Positions 27,346-35,741 of a stretch of DNA of 38,557 bases are shown piece after piece. Below the pieces are notes generated by a model. That model was given only the letters and a program-made list of their open reading frames with translations, was not told the origin of the DNA and ran no database searches. The DNA is from Candidatus Dojkabacteria bacterium (lineage in GTDB: Bacteria > Patescibacteriota > Dojkabacteria > SC72). Location: NCBI GenBank assembly GCA_028694805.1, contig JAQVKD010000003.1:12867-51423 (forward strand), in the 5' to 3' direction. Made by a program: the position numbers and the translations under genes. Positions within the stretch are counted from its first letter, which is position 1. The number at the start of each line of letters is the position of its first letter.

Positions 27346-28440
27346 ATGGAAAAGAGAGATTACTATGAAATTCTTGGTATTGGTAAAAATGCAAGCCAAG
27401 ATGAAATAAAGAAGGCATATAGAAAGCTTGTTAAGAAATATCATCCTGATGTAAACAAGGCTGAGGATGCTGAAGAGAAATTTAAAGAGGTACAGGAGGC
27501 ATATGAGATTCTCTCAGATGAGTCTAAGCGTAAAGCATACGATCAGTATGGTCATGCTGGTACAGCAGGTTTTGGTGGGCAGGATGCATATGACTTTAAT
27601 GGCTTTGGTCAGGGAACTCCATTTGATATGGGAGATATCTTTAGTAGTTTTTTTGGAGGTAGCACTTCTGGATTTGATTTCGGATTTGGAGGTCAGCAAA
27701 GAGGACAGACTCAAGTTAGAGGTTCTGATGTAAAGTATAAAATACGTTTAAGTTTCCAAGAAGCTGTTGAAGGGGGGACCTTTAAATTAAAGATAGAAAG
27801 AGATATTCAGTGTTCGCATTGTGATGGGACTGGTAGTGAAAATAAGAAAACTAAAACCTGTCCGACATGTGGTGGTTCTGGTAGGGTTCAAAAAACACAG
27901 AGAACAATACTTGGCTCTATTGCAATGACTTCAGTTTGTCCTGAATGTAATGGAGTTGGGAAAATTCCTGAAAAGAAATGTTCTAAATGTGGTGGTCTTG
28001 GAACAGAGGTTGAACGTAAAGATGAAAAAATTAAAGTTCCCGCAGGAGCATATGATGGAATGATATTAAGATTTAAAGGTGGTGGAAATGCAGGGCCTAA
28101 AGGTACACCTTCTGGAGATCTATATATTGAGGTAGAGGTTGAGCCATCAAAAGAATTTGAAAGAAGAGGAAATGATATATATTCTGAAATGAGTATCCCA
28201 ATATATGTCGCCGTACTTGGTGGAGAAGCTGAAGTTAATACTCCATATGGAAAAGTAAGTTTAAAAATCCCTAAATCAACGGAGGGTGGATCAATATTTA
28301 GAATTAAGGAGAAAGGAATGCCAGTATTAGGTCAAGAAAATCAAAGAGGAGATCTCTATGTTAAGGTTAATTTCCATGTCCCGACTAGATTATCAAGAGA
28401 GGAGAAAAAATTGTGGGAGAAATTAAAAGATATTTCTTAG
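27346..28440 (+). CDS. dnaJ: Chaperone protein DnaJ
   Basis: J-domain with HPD (KKYHPDVNK), Gly/Phe-rich region, four CxxC zinc-finger repeats, C-terminal substrate domain. ATG 27346 preferred. Confidence 0.97.
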   Translation: MEKRDYYEILGIGKNASQDEIKKAYRKLVKKYHPDVNKAEDAEEKFKEVQEAYEILSDESKRKAYDQYGHAGTAGFGGQDAYDFNGFGQGTPFDMGDIFSSFFGGSTSGFDFGFGGQQRGQTQVRGSDVKYKIRLSFQEAVEGGTFKLKIERDIQCSHCDGTGSENKKTKTCPTCGGSGRVQKTQRTILGSIAMTSVCPECNGVGKIPEKKCSKCGGLGTEVERKDEKIKVPAGAYDGMILRFKGGGNAGPKGTPSGDLYIEVEVEPSKEFERRGNDIYSEMSIPIYVAVLGGEAEVNTPYGKVSLKIPKSTEGGSIFRIKEKGMPVLGQENQRGDLYVKVNFHVPTRLSREEKKLWEKLKDIS

Positions 28441-28443
28441 AAT

Positions 28444-28472
28444 TTGATTTAATAATGTTGATTTGATATACT
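28444..28472 (+). promoter_or_regulatory. Predicted promoter upstream of the nusA leader
   Basis: TTGATT (28444-28449), 17-nt spacer, TATACT (28467-28472). Confidence 0.5.
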
Positions 28473-28496
28473 TCAGTTGAAAGTTATATGGAGAGA

Positions 28497-28526
28497 GGTG
28501 AGGATTGAATGTCTCACCTTTTTTTT
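28497..28526 (+). terminator. Intrinsic terminator-like hairpin between dnaJ and nusA
   Basis: GGTGAG (28497-28502), 10-nt loop, CTCACC (28513-28518), then eight T (28519-28526). Confidence 0.75.
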
Positions 28527-28561
28527 CGAAACTTTAGTTTTAATTTTTTAGTTTTATATAT

Positions 28562-29791
28562 ATGGCTATAACATCTGATTTCCTATCTGCTGTTACACAG
28601 ATCTCTGCTGAAAGAGGTTTAGACAAAGAAAGAGTTTTTGAAGCTTTAGAAGAAGCTATACTTACAGCATATAGAAAGGAAAAATTTGGAACAACAAGAG
28701 ATGATGAAGGTAATAAGATGGGTGAAAATCTTTCTGTAGAAATTGATAGAGAAACTGGAGAGTTTAAACTCTTTGCTAATAAGAGCGTTGTTGAAAAAGT
28801 CTCTGATGATGAACAGGAAATTGCTTTAGCTGAGGCAGAATATATCTCTCCAAATGCTGAAATTGGAGATACTGTACAGATTGAAGTCCCAGCTGAAGAT
28901 TTGGGAAGAATAGCTGCACAAGCTGCAAAGCAGGTTGTATTACAGAAAATGAGTGAGTTTGAAAAAGAGGCTATTTTAGAAGAGTATAGCGATAAGGTGG
29001 GTGAGGTTTTTACTGCTTTAATGCAAAGAATGCAAAAAGGTGAAGTTGTATTTGAAATAGGAAAGGCTACTGCGATAATGCCACAAGAAGAGCAGATAGG
29101 TAATGAATTCTATAAGATAGGACAGAGATATAAAGTCCTTTTAAAGAGTATAGAAGATGGTCAAATTATTGTTTCTAGATCAGATCCTAACTTCCTTATC
29201 GAACTATTTAAACTTGAAGTTCCAGAAATAGAATCTGGTGTTGTTGAAATAAAGGCTGTCGCAAGAGAGGCTGGTATGAGAAGTAAAATTGCGGTTGAAT
29301 CCCATCAAGAAGGTGTTGATCCAATTGGTTCTTGTGTTGGTCAAAGAGGTATTAGAATTGCAAATGTAATGAATGAGCTTGGTGAAGAGAAAATAGATAT
29401 CATTGAATGGAGTGATGATATGGATGAGTTTGTCGCAAATGCTCTTAGCCCAGCAAAAGTTAATAGTGTATCAATATCTGATGAAACAGCTACAGTTAAA
29501 GTTGATGCAGATCAGCTATCTCTTGCTATAGGTAAAGAGGGTCAGAATGTTAGATTAGCTTGGAAATTAACTGGAATGAAAATAGATATTGAAGGTCCAG
29601 AAGGTGAAACTGCTACAGAGATAGGTGATGGAGTTGAAGAATATGTAGAAGAGACTCAGGAGGAGGTTCTTGATGATTCAGAAATAAAAACTGAAGAAAT
29701 TAAAGAGTCTGAATCAGTAGATGAGGATGAGGTTGAAGTACCTGTTGTGGAAGAAATTATTGAAGAGAAAGAAGAGAAATCTGAGGAGTAA
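28562..29791 (+). CDS. nusA: Transcription termination/antitermination protein NusA
   Basis: NusA N-terminal domain, S1-like and KH regions (DPIGSCVGQRGIRIANVMNELGEEKIDIIEW; LSLAIGKEGQNVRLAWKLTGMKIDI); acidic C-tail. Confidence 0.96.
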   Translation: MAITSDFLSAVTQISAERGLDKERVFEALEEAILTAYRKEKFGTTRDDEGNKMGENLSVEIDRETGEFKLFANKSVVEKVSDDEQEIALAEAEYISPNAEIGDTVQIEVPAEDLGRIAAQAAKQVVLQKMSEFEKEAILEEYSDKVGEVFTALMQRMQKGEVVFEIGKATAIMPQEEQIGNEFYKIGQRYKVLLKSIEDGQIIVSRSDPNFLIELFKLEVPEIESGVVEIKAVAREAGMRSKIAVESHQEGVDPIGSCVGQRGIRIANVMNELGEEKIDIIEWSDDMDEFVANALSPAKVNSVSISDETATVKVDADQLSLAIGKEGQNVRLAWKLTGMKIDIEGPEGETATEIGDGVEEYVEETQEEVLDDSEIKTEEIKESESVDEDEVEVPVVEEIIEEKEEKSEE

Positions 29792-29815
29792 TAAATAATT
29801 TATAGCTGTTTTGCT

Positions 29816-31378
29816 ATGACAAAGAAAAGTGAACAAAAAAATGTGTGTAGCAGAATTCCAATAGTAACAATATTGGGTCATGTTGATCATGGAAAAACAA
29901 CTATACTAGACAAGATAAGAGAATCTAATGTCCAATCTTGTGAAGCTGGTGGTATTACACAAAAAATCTCTGTATTTACTATTAAACCAGACTGTAAAAA
30001 AGAAGATAGGATTACATTTGTAGATACTCCTGGACACGAAGCCTTTGATTTAATGAGGCTAAGGGGTGGAAATATTGCTGATATTACTTTGTTAATAGTT
30101 GCAGCCAATGATGGTATTCAACCACAAACTAGAGAATCTATAGAAATTATTAAAAATTCTACAACAAAACCAATTGTAGTTATTAATAAGATAGATCTAC
30201 CTGATACGAATATTGAGAAAATTAAAAGGGATTTGGCAAATGAGGGTATTCAACTAGAAGATATGGGTGGAAAAGTTCCTTATGTTAAAGTCTCAGGAAA
30301 AACAGGTGAAGGAATCAAAGAATTATTGGATATGATTAACTTAGTTGTTGAAGTCGAAGGGTTGCAAGATAAGGGAGGGCTTCCGGAGAAGGTTTTAGCT
30401 AAGGCAATTGTTTTAGAATCTGTAAAAGAGAAATCAAGAGGAAATGTTTCCACTATTGTTGTAACTAATGGATGTTTTTCTAAAGGTGAATTTATAGGAT
30501 ATTTTGTAAATGGTAAGCCATGTGTAGAGAAAGTAAAAGCATTAGTTTCTGAAGAAGGTGATGATGTTGGAGATTTCGATACCGGATCTGGTGGAAAGAT
30601 AATTGGACTTTCGAACTTATTAGACCTTGGATCTGAAATATACATATTAGAAGAAAATGATAAAAAGATTCTTAACTCTCTATTGAAATCTGAAAAAGAA
30701 GAGGAAGAGGCATCTTTAGAAGATACTGATGAGATAGTTTCATTTTTTACAGATAGTGATACTAAAGAAGATGAGGATATAAAGGAGATTAATATAATTT
30801 TGAAAAGCTCTTCTGAAGGATCTTTAGAAGCTTTAAGAAGTTCTCTTGATAATTTAGATGTCGATGGTGCAAGAATAAATATTATAAGTGATGGAGTTGG
30901 AGATATATCAATAAGAGATATAGAAAGGGCTGAGGTATCAAAAGCTATAATTCTTGGTTTTGAAGTAGGTTATGAAAGTGGTGTAGTAGATTTATCAAAA
31001 AAGAAAAGGGTTTTATTAAGAACATATGACATTATCTATAAGCTTATTGAAGAAATGTCTGATGCTTTAAATATGTTAGCCATGCCAGAGGAAACCGAAG
31101 AAGAAATAGGAAAGGCTACTATAAAAGCGATCTTTACTTTATCTAATGGTAAAAAGGTTCTTGGAAACAGAGTTGATGAAGGAAAAATGAAAAGAGATTG
31201 TAAAGTATACATTGTAAGAGATGATGAAATATTAAGTGAATCTAGGATTAAATCATTAAAGATTAATAAGAATGATGTTATAGAGGCGACAAAGGGTATG
31301 GATTGTGGAATAATCGTAGATTCTGAAGTTGAAGCAAAAGAAGGGGATGAGATTTATTGTTATAAAATCGTTAAATAA
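29816..31378 (+). CDS. infB: Translation initiation factor IF-2, short N-terminus
   Basis: PIVTILGHVDHGKTTILDKIRES, AGGITQKI, DTPGHEAFDLMRLRGG, NKIDLP, C-terminal IF-2 domains. Confidence 0.95.
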   Translation: MTKKSEQKNVCSRIPIVTILGHVDHGKTTILDKIRESNVQSCEAGGITQKISVFTIKPDCKKEDRITFVDTPGHEAFDLMRLRGGNIADITLLIVAANDGIQPQTRESIEIIKNSTTKPIVVINKIDLPDTNIEKIKRDLANEGIQLEDMGGKVPYVKVSGKTGEGIKELLDMINLVVEVEGLQDKGGLPEKVLAKAIVLESVKEKSRGNVSTIVVTNGCFSKGEFIGYFVNGKPCVEKVKALVSEEGDDVGDFDTGSGGKIIGLSNLLDLGSEIYILEENDKKILNSLLKSEKEEEEASLEDTDEIVSFFTDSDTKEDEDIKEINIILKSSSEGSLEALRSSLDNLDVDGARINIISDGVGDISIRDIERAEVSKAIILGFEVGYESGVVDLSKKKRVLLRTYDIIYKLIEEMSDALNMLAMPEETEEEIGKATIKAIFTLSNGKKVLGNRVDEGKMKRDCKVYIVRDDEILSESRIKSLKINKNDVIEATKGMDCGIIVDSEVEAKEGDEIYCYKIVK

Positions 31379-31388
31379 TAATATTTTA

Positions 31389-31417
31389 TTGACAGAAGAC
31401 CTATAATAAAGTACAAT
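31389..31417 (+). promoter_or_regulatory. Predicted promoter upstream of rpsO
   Basis: TTGACA (31389-31394), 17-nt spacer, TACAAT (31412-31417). Confidence 0.65.
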
Positions 31418-31488
31418 AGTAAGGTTAATTATATGTGCCATTATAGGCATTGTAAATTGTTTAATATCATGTTACCCTATTAGTAATC

Positions 31489-31752
31489 ATGTCTTTAATA
31501 ACATCAGAGAAGCAAAAATTAATAAAAGAGTATGGACTTCATGAAGGAGATACTGGTTCTCCAGAAGTTCAGATTGCTATCTTAACAGAAGAGATTAAGA
31601 GACTATCTGAACATCTAAAGGATCATAAGAAAGATAATCACTCTCGTAGAGGTCTACTACAAAAAGTCGGAAAAAGAAGAAGGCTATTACAATATTTAGA
31701 AGCTAATGAAGCTGATAGATATGCAGATTTAAAAAAGAAGTTGAGTATTTAA
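31489..31752 (+). CDS. rpsO: 30S ribosomal protein S15
   Basis: [52 protein letters not shown]. Confidence 0.98.
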   Translation: MSLITSEKQKLIKEYGLHEGDTGSPEVQIAILTEEIKRLSEHLKDHKKDNHSRRGLLQKVGKRRRLLQYLEANEADRYADLKKKLSI

Positions 31753-31848
31753 CTTTCTTTTTCTCCTCTTTCTTGATATAACTTTCACAGATCATGTAAC
31801 CTAATGGTTGGTTACTTAATTTGGTATATAAATTCTTTAATATTTAAC

Positions 31849-33912
31849 ATGCTTTTTGACGAAAAAATACACGAATTCGAGATAGATGGAAGAAAATGTA
31901 GTTTCTCAACAGGAAAACTAGCTCTTAGATCTCAATCTTCGATACTTGCTCAGATGGGAAATACTGTAATTACAGTAAATGTAAACAGTAAACCAGCAAT
32001 TGGAGATATGGATTACTTTCCACTATCAGTAGAATATATAGAAAGATTCTATGCTGCTGGTAAAATTAGTGGGTCTAGATTTGTAAAAAGAGAAAGATTC
32101 CCATCAGATGAGGCGATCTTAAGATCTAGAATGATAGATAGGGCTATAAGATCAAGATTTCCTTCTGACTACATGGACGAGGTTAATGTAATAGTTACAG
32201 TCCTTTCATATGATGAAGAAAATGATCCAGTTATCTTAGCAATCAATGCTGTATCCGCAGCTTTAGTTATGTCCCATATACCATTTGACGGTCCAGTAGC
32301 TGGAATTAATATGGGATTAGAAAAACCTATCTATAAAAATCTAGATACTGTAAGTGAAGAATTCCCTATGAACTACATGATTGCAGGTGACGGAGAAGTA
32401 TTTACTATGATTGATGGTGGTTGTAATGATATTGAGGACGATCAGGTAGTAGAGGCTATGAGAAAAGGTTTAGATTTTATGAAACCTTGGTTGGATGCTC
32501 AGAATAAATTTGTAGAGATTGCTGGTAAAAAAGAGAAATCTGAATATGAACCACATATATTATCTGATGAATTACTAAATGATATTGTAGATTTCCTAGG
32601 TGAAAAGATAGAAGAAAATTTAAAAGCAGCTAATAGTGAACTACATGAGAAAACAAAAGAAGAACTTTTTGTTAAATTCGAAGGGAAATATTCTAAGAAA
32701 GAGTTATCAGAAGGATATGATAAATTACTAAAGAAAAATCTTAGAAGATTAGTAAAAGAGGAAAATATTAGAATTGACGGAAGACAATTAGATGAAATTA
32801 GAGAAATGGGTGCGGAAGTAGATTTACTCCCAAATGTTCATGGGTCAGGACTATTTACCAGAGGTGTTACACAAGTTCTATCTATTGCAACCCTTGGAAC
32901 TTTGGATGATGCAAAGATGGTTGATGATATGCTTGGAGAGACAGAGAAAAGGTATATGCACTTCTATAATGATCTTCCATTTGCATATGGAGATGTAGGT
33001 AGAGTACATTTCAATCCAAGTAGAAGAGCAATAGGTCATGGAATGTTAGCTGAGAAATCTCTTGTTCCAGTACTACCTTCTAAAGAAGATTTCCCATACA
33101 CAATAATAGTTGCCTCCGAGATACAGGGAGAGAATGGATCAAGTTCAATGGGCTCTGCATGTGGATCAAGTCTTGCATTAATGGCAGCTGGTGTTCCAAT
33201 TAAAAAAACAGTAGCAGGTATTGCTTGTGGACTAGTAACTAATGATGATGGGTCTTTCAAAGTATTAACTGATATGCAAGGTACAGAAGATTTCTATGGA
33301 GATATGGACTTTAAGATTGTTGGTACTAGAGATGGTGTAACAGCAGTACAGATGGATAACAAGATTGGTGGACTTAATATGGATATTGTTGAGGACACAT
33401 TTAAACAATCTAAAGTCGCTAGACTTAAGATTATAGATATGATGGAGAAAGTTATAGATGCTCCTAGAAAAGAGATATCATCTAATGCTCCACAGGTTAC
33501 AAGTGCAAAGATACCTGTAGATAAAATAGGTGAGTTAATTGGTCCTGGAGGTAAGAACATTAAGGAAATTACAGAGAAAAGTGGTGCAGAGATTAGTATA
33601 GAAGATGATGGTACTGTAAATATATATGCTGATGATAAAGAAAAACTTGATAAAGCAATGTCATATTTAGAAAGATATACATTTGCTCCTAAAGAGGGTG
33701 AAACATATGATGGTGTTGTAGCATCAGTTATGTCATATGGAGCTTTTGTAGATATTAGACCTGGAGTTTCTGGATTAGTACATGTCTCAGAAATGTCTAA
33801 TGATTTTATTAAAGATGTAAGTAGTGTTGTTAAAGAAGGTGATCAAGTAAAGGTAAAACTTATCGGTATAGATAAGGATGGTAAATTAAAATTTAGTATG
33901 AAGCAGGCCTAA
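31849..33912 (+). CDS. pnp: Polyribonucleotide nucleotidyltransferase
   Basis: Two RNase PH domains, KH domain (IGPGGKNIKEITEKSGAEISIEDDGTV) and S1 domain (GVVASVMSYGAFVDIRPGVSGLVHVSEMS). Start moved to 31849. Confidence 0.97.
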   Translation: MLFDEKIHEFEIDGRKCSFSTGKLALRSQSSILAQMGNTVITVNVNSKPAIGDMDYFPLSVEYIERFYAAGKISGSRFVKRERFPSDEAILRSRMIDRAIRSRFPSDYMDEVNVIVTVLSYDEENDPVILAINAVSAALVMSHIPFDGPVAGINMGLEKPIYKNLDTVSEEFPMNYMIAGDGEVFTMIDGGCNDIEDDQVVEAMRKGLDFMKPWLDAQNKFVEIAGKKEKSEYEPHILSDELLNDIVDFLGEKIEENLKAANSELHEKTKEELFVKFEGKYSKKELSEGYDKLLKKNLRRLVKEENIRIDGRQLDEIREMGAEVDLLPNVHGSGLFTRGVTQVLSIATLGTLDDAKMVDDMLGETEKRYMHFYNDLPFAYGDVGRVHFNPSRRAIGHGMLAEKSLVPVLPSKEDFPYTIIVASEIQGENGSSSMGSACGSSLALMAAGVPIKKTVAGIACGLVTNDDGSFKVLTDMQGTEDFYGDMDFKIVGTRDGVTAVQMDNKIGGLNMDIVEDTFKQSKVARLKIIDMMEKVIDAPRKEISSNAPQVTSAKIPVDKIGELIGPGGKNIKEITEKSGAEISIEDDGTVNIYADDKEKLDKAMSYLERYTFAPKEGETYDGVVASVMSYGAFVDIRPGVSGLVHVSEMSNDFIKDVSSVVKEGDQVKVKLIGIDKDGKLKFSMKQA

Positions 33913-34925
33913 ACTTTAGTAATCTTTGCAATGTAAAATCCCATCATCTCTGGTGATGGGATTATTCTTATACTCTTATCAGTATTTTGATTATATATAT
34001 TGCCACTCCACTTTGTGATACCGCTTCTAAATTTCTCTTTTATCAGGGGCTCAAGATTATTTACAAAATCAATTTCTTCAATTCTTGCATTACTATTTTT
34101 ATTTAATAGGTGAGTTATCACTTCTTCGTTCTCTTCTGGTTCAAGGGTACAGGTGGAATATATTAATGTTCCGCCTCTCTTTAGAGATTTGAATGCTGAC
34201 TCTATTAATTTCTTTTGTACTTTAGACATAGCATTAACTTTTTTTATACTCCAAAACCTTAAAGGCTTTCTACCAGCAAGATATATCATACCTTCACCAC
34301 TGCATGGAGCATCTAGGATAACTTTGTCAAAATGATCAGGATATATATTTCCTAAATCAGCACCGTCTTTATTTATAACCTCAACATTTGTACTACCAAA
34401 TTGATGCAGTACATTTATTAATTTTCTAACTCTATATTCATCTACATCATTTGCAGTTATATTCGCCTTTTTATTAGTAAGAGATGCTATTAATGTAGTT
34501 TTACTACCAGGAGAGGCGGCCATATCAAGAATATTTTCTTCCTCTTTTGGATCAAGTGCATATATAGAGAGTATACTTGATAGATTTTGTATATAGAATT
34601 TTCCTTCTTTATACTCCTCTGTATCTGCTATATCGCTCTTATCTTTATTATTAACGAAAAAAACATTATTTAACTCTTCTATTTTTTGTAGTTCCCATCC
34701 TTTACTTTGTGTTAGTACTCTATATGTTTTTTTTGTATCACCTTTAAGATTGTTTAATCTAATTGTTGTTCTAGCTCTTTGAAAAAACATATGTTTAACT
34801 TCTCCCTTTGGCATTCGTAAGATGCTTGCCATACGAGAGATAAAGATATCTTCTTTCGTGTAATATTTTCTATCTACCGTTTGATGTCTTGGCTTTTTAT
34901 AGTTTTTTCTAACTCCCTTTCTCAT
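33909..34925 (-). CDS. RsmB/NOP2/Sun-family rRNA cytosine-C5 methyltransferase
   Basis: ILDMAASPGSKTTLIASLTNKKANITANDVD, VILDAPCSGEGM, LKRGGTLIYSTCTLEPEENEEVI. Confidence 0.93.
   Translation of the reverse strand: MRKGVRKNYKKPRHQTVDRKYYTKEDIFISRMASILRMPKGEVKHMFFQRARTTIRLNNLKGDTKKTYRVLTQSKGWELQKIEELNNVFFVNNKDKSDIADTEEYKEGKFYIQNLSSILSIYALDPKEEENILDMAASPGSKTTLIASLTNKKANITANDVDEYRVRKLINVLHQFGSTNVEVINKDGADLGNIYPDHFDKVILDAPCSGEGMIYLAGRKPLRFWSIKKVNAMSKVQKKLIESAFKSLKRGGTLIYSTCTLEPEENEEVITHLLNKNSNARIEEIDFVNNLEPLIKEKFRSGITKWSGNIYNQNTDKSIRIIPSPEMMGFYIAKITKV
33937..33963. terminator. Possible terminator hairpin between converging pnp and the rRNA methyltransferase gene, inside the latter's coding region
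   Basis: Perfect 10-bp inverted repeat AATCCCATCA / TGATGGGATT with a 7-nt loop; TTTT follows on the minus strand. U-tract is weak on the plus strand. Confidence 0.5.
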
Positions 34926-35690
34926 TTATATTTCTCCTTTTAAATATTTAATTATACTTCCGATTACTAATCCAGCAGTTTCAGTTCTTAATATATTTCC
35001 TCTTAGTTTAACAAATTTAAAATTTGACTCCTTAAATATCTTTATATCAGAAGAGCTCCATCCTTTTTCTGGACCAATTGCGATAACTATATCTTTATCT
35101 ATATCAATTGTTTTTAGATATTCATCTAAAAATGTAGGATTTACATTCTCTGTTGCTAGGCAGATATTTACAGTATCTTTAAAATCATTACTATTTAACT
35201 CTTTTATCTTAATTGGTTTTTCTAAAATAGGAGGATATGGGTTTCTTGATTGTTCTGTTGCATCTTTAACTATCTTATTCCATAGTCCAAAATTCTTTAA
35301 TGCCTTATTTTTATTTTTTAAAGAATATTTACTTTCAACAGGAATTATTCTTCCTATACCTATTTCTACACTTTTTTCTAAAAAGTAGTTAAATTTTGAA
35401 TCATTAGATAGTGATTGTATAATTGTTATACTTGGTTGTACTTTAGAAATCCTTTCACCTTTATCTTCAACTATTTCAATTTCAACACTTGTTTTAGCAA
35501 TATCTGTTATTTGTCCTATAAAGACTTTTTCATATGTTTCTATTTCTACTAGATCTTCTATATTTAATTTGTTTTGAGATATAACTAACTCACTATCATT
35601 ATCTGAAAGGTGTGTAATATCTCCGAGTTTTAATTTGTGTGGTATGAAGTATTTTTGCATATCCGTAATTATATCATCTTTAATTGACAT
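34926..35690 (-). CDS. rsmE: 16S rRNA m3U1498 methyltransferase
   Basis: EKSVEIGIGRIIPVESKYSL, KDATEQSRNPYPPILEKP, IAIGPEKGWSSSDIKIFKES, LRGNILRTETAGLVIGSIIKYL. Confidence 0.93.
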   Translation of the reverse strand: MSIKDDIITDMQKYFIPHKLKLGDITHLSDNDSELVISQNKLNIEDLVEIETYEKVFIGQITDIAKTSVEIEIVEDKGERISKVQPSITIIQSLSNDSKFNYFLEKSVEIGIGRIIPVESKYSLKNKNKALKNFGLWNKIVKDATEQSRNPYPPILEKPIKIKELNSNDFKDTVNICLATENVNPTFLDEYLKTIDIDKDIVIAIGPEKGWSSSDIKIFKESNFKFVKLRGNILRTETAGLVIGSIIKYLKGEI

Positions 35691-35741
35691 GGTTGTTGTA
35701 AAAAGGTAATTTATAGTAATTAAAATAATATTTTTTTTACT

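Noticed and set aside
31256-31450. 64-aa minus-strand ORF across the infB/rpsO junction
   Set aside because: Overlaps the infB 3' end and the rpsO promoter region; no recognisable product.
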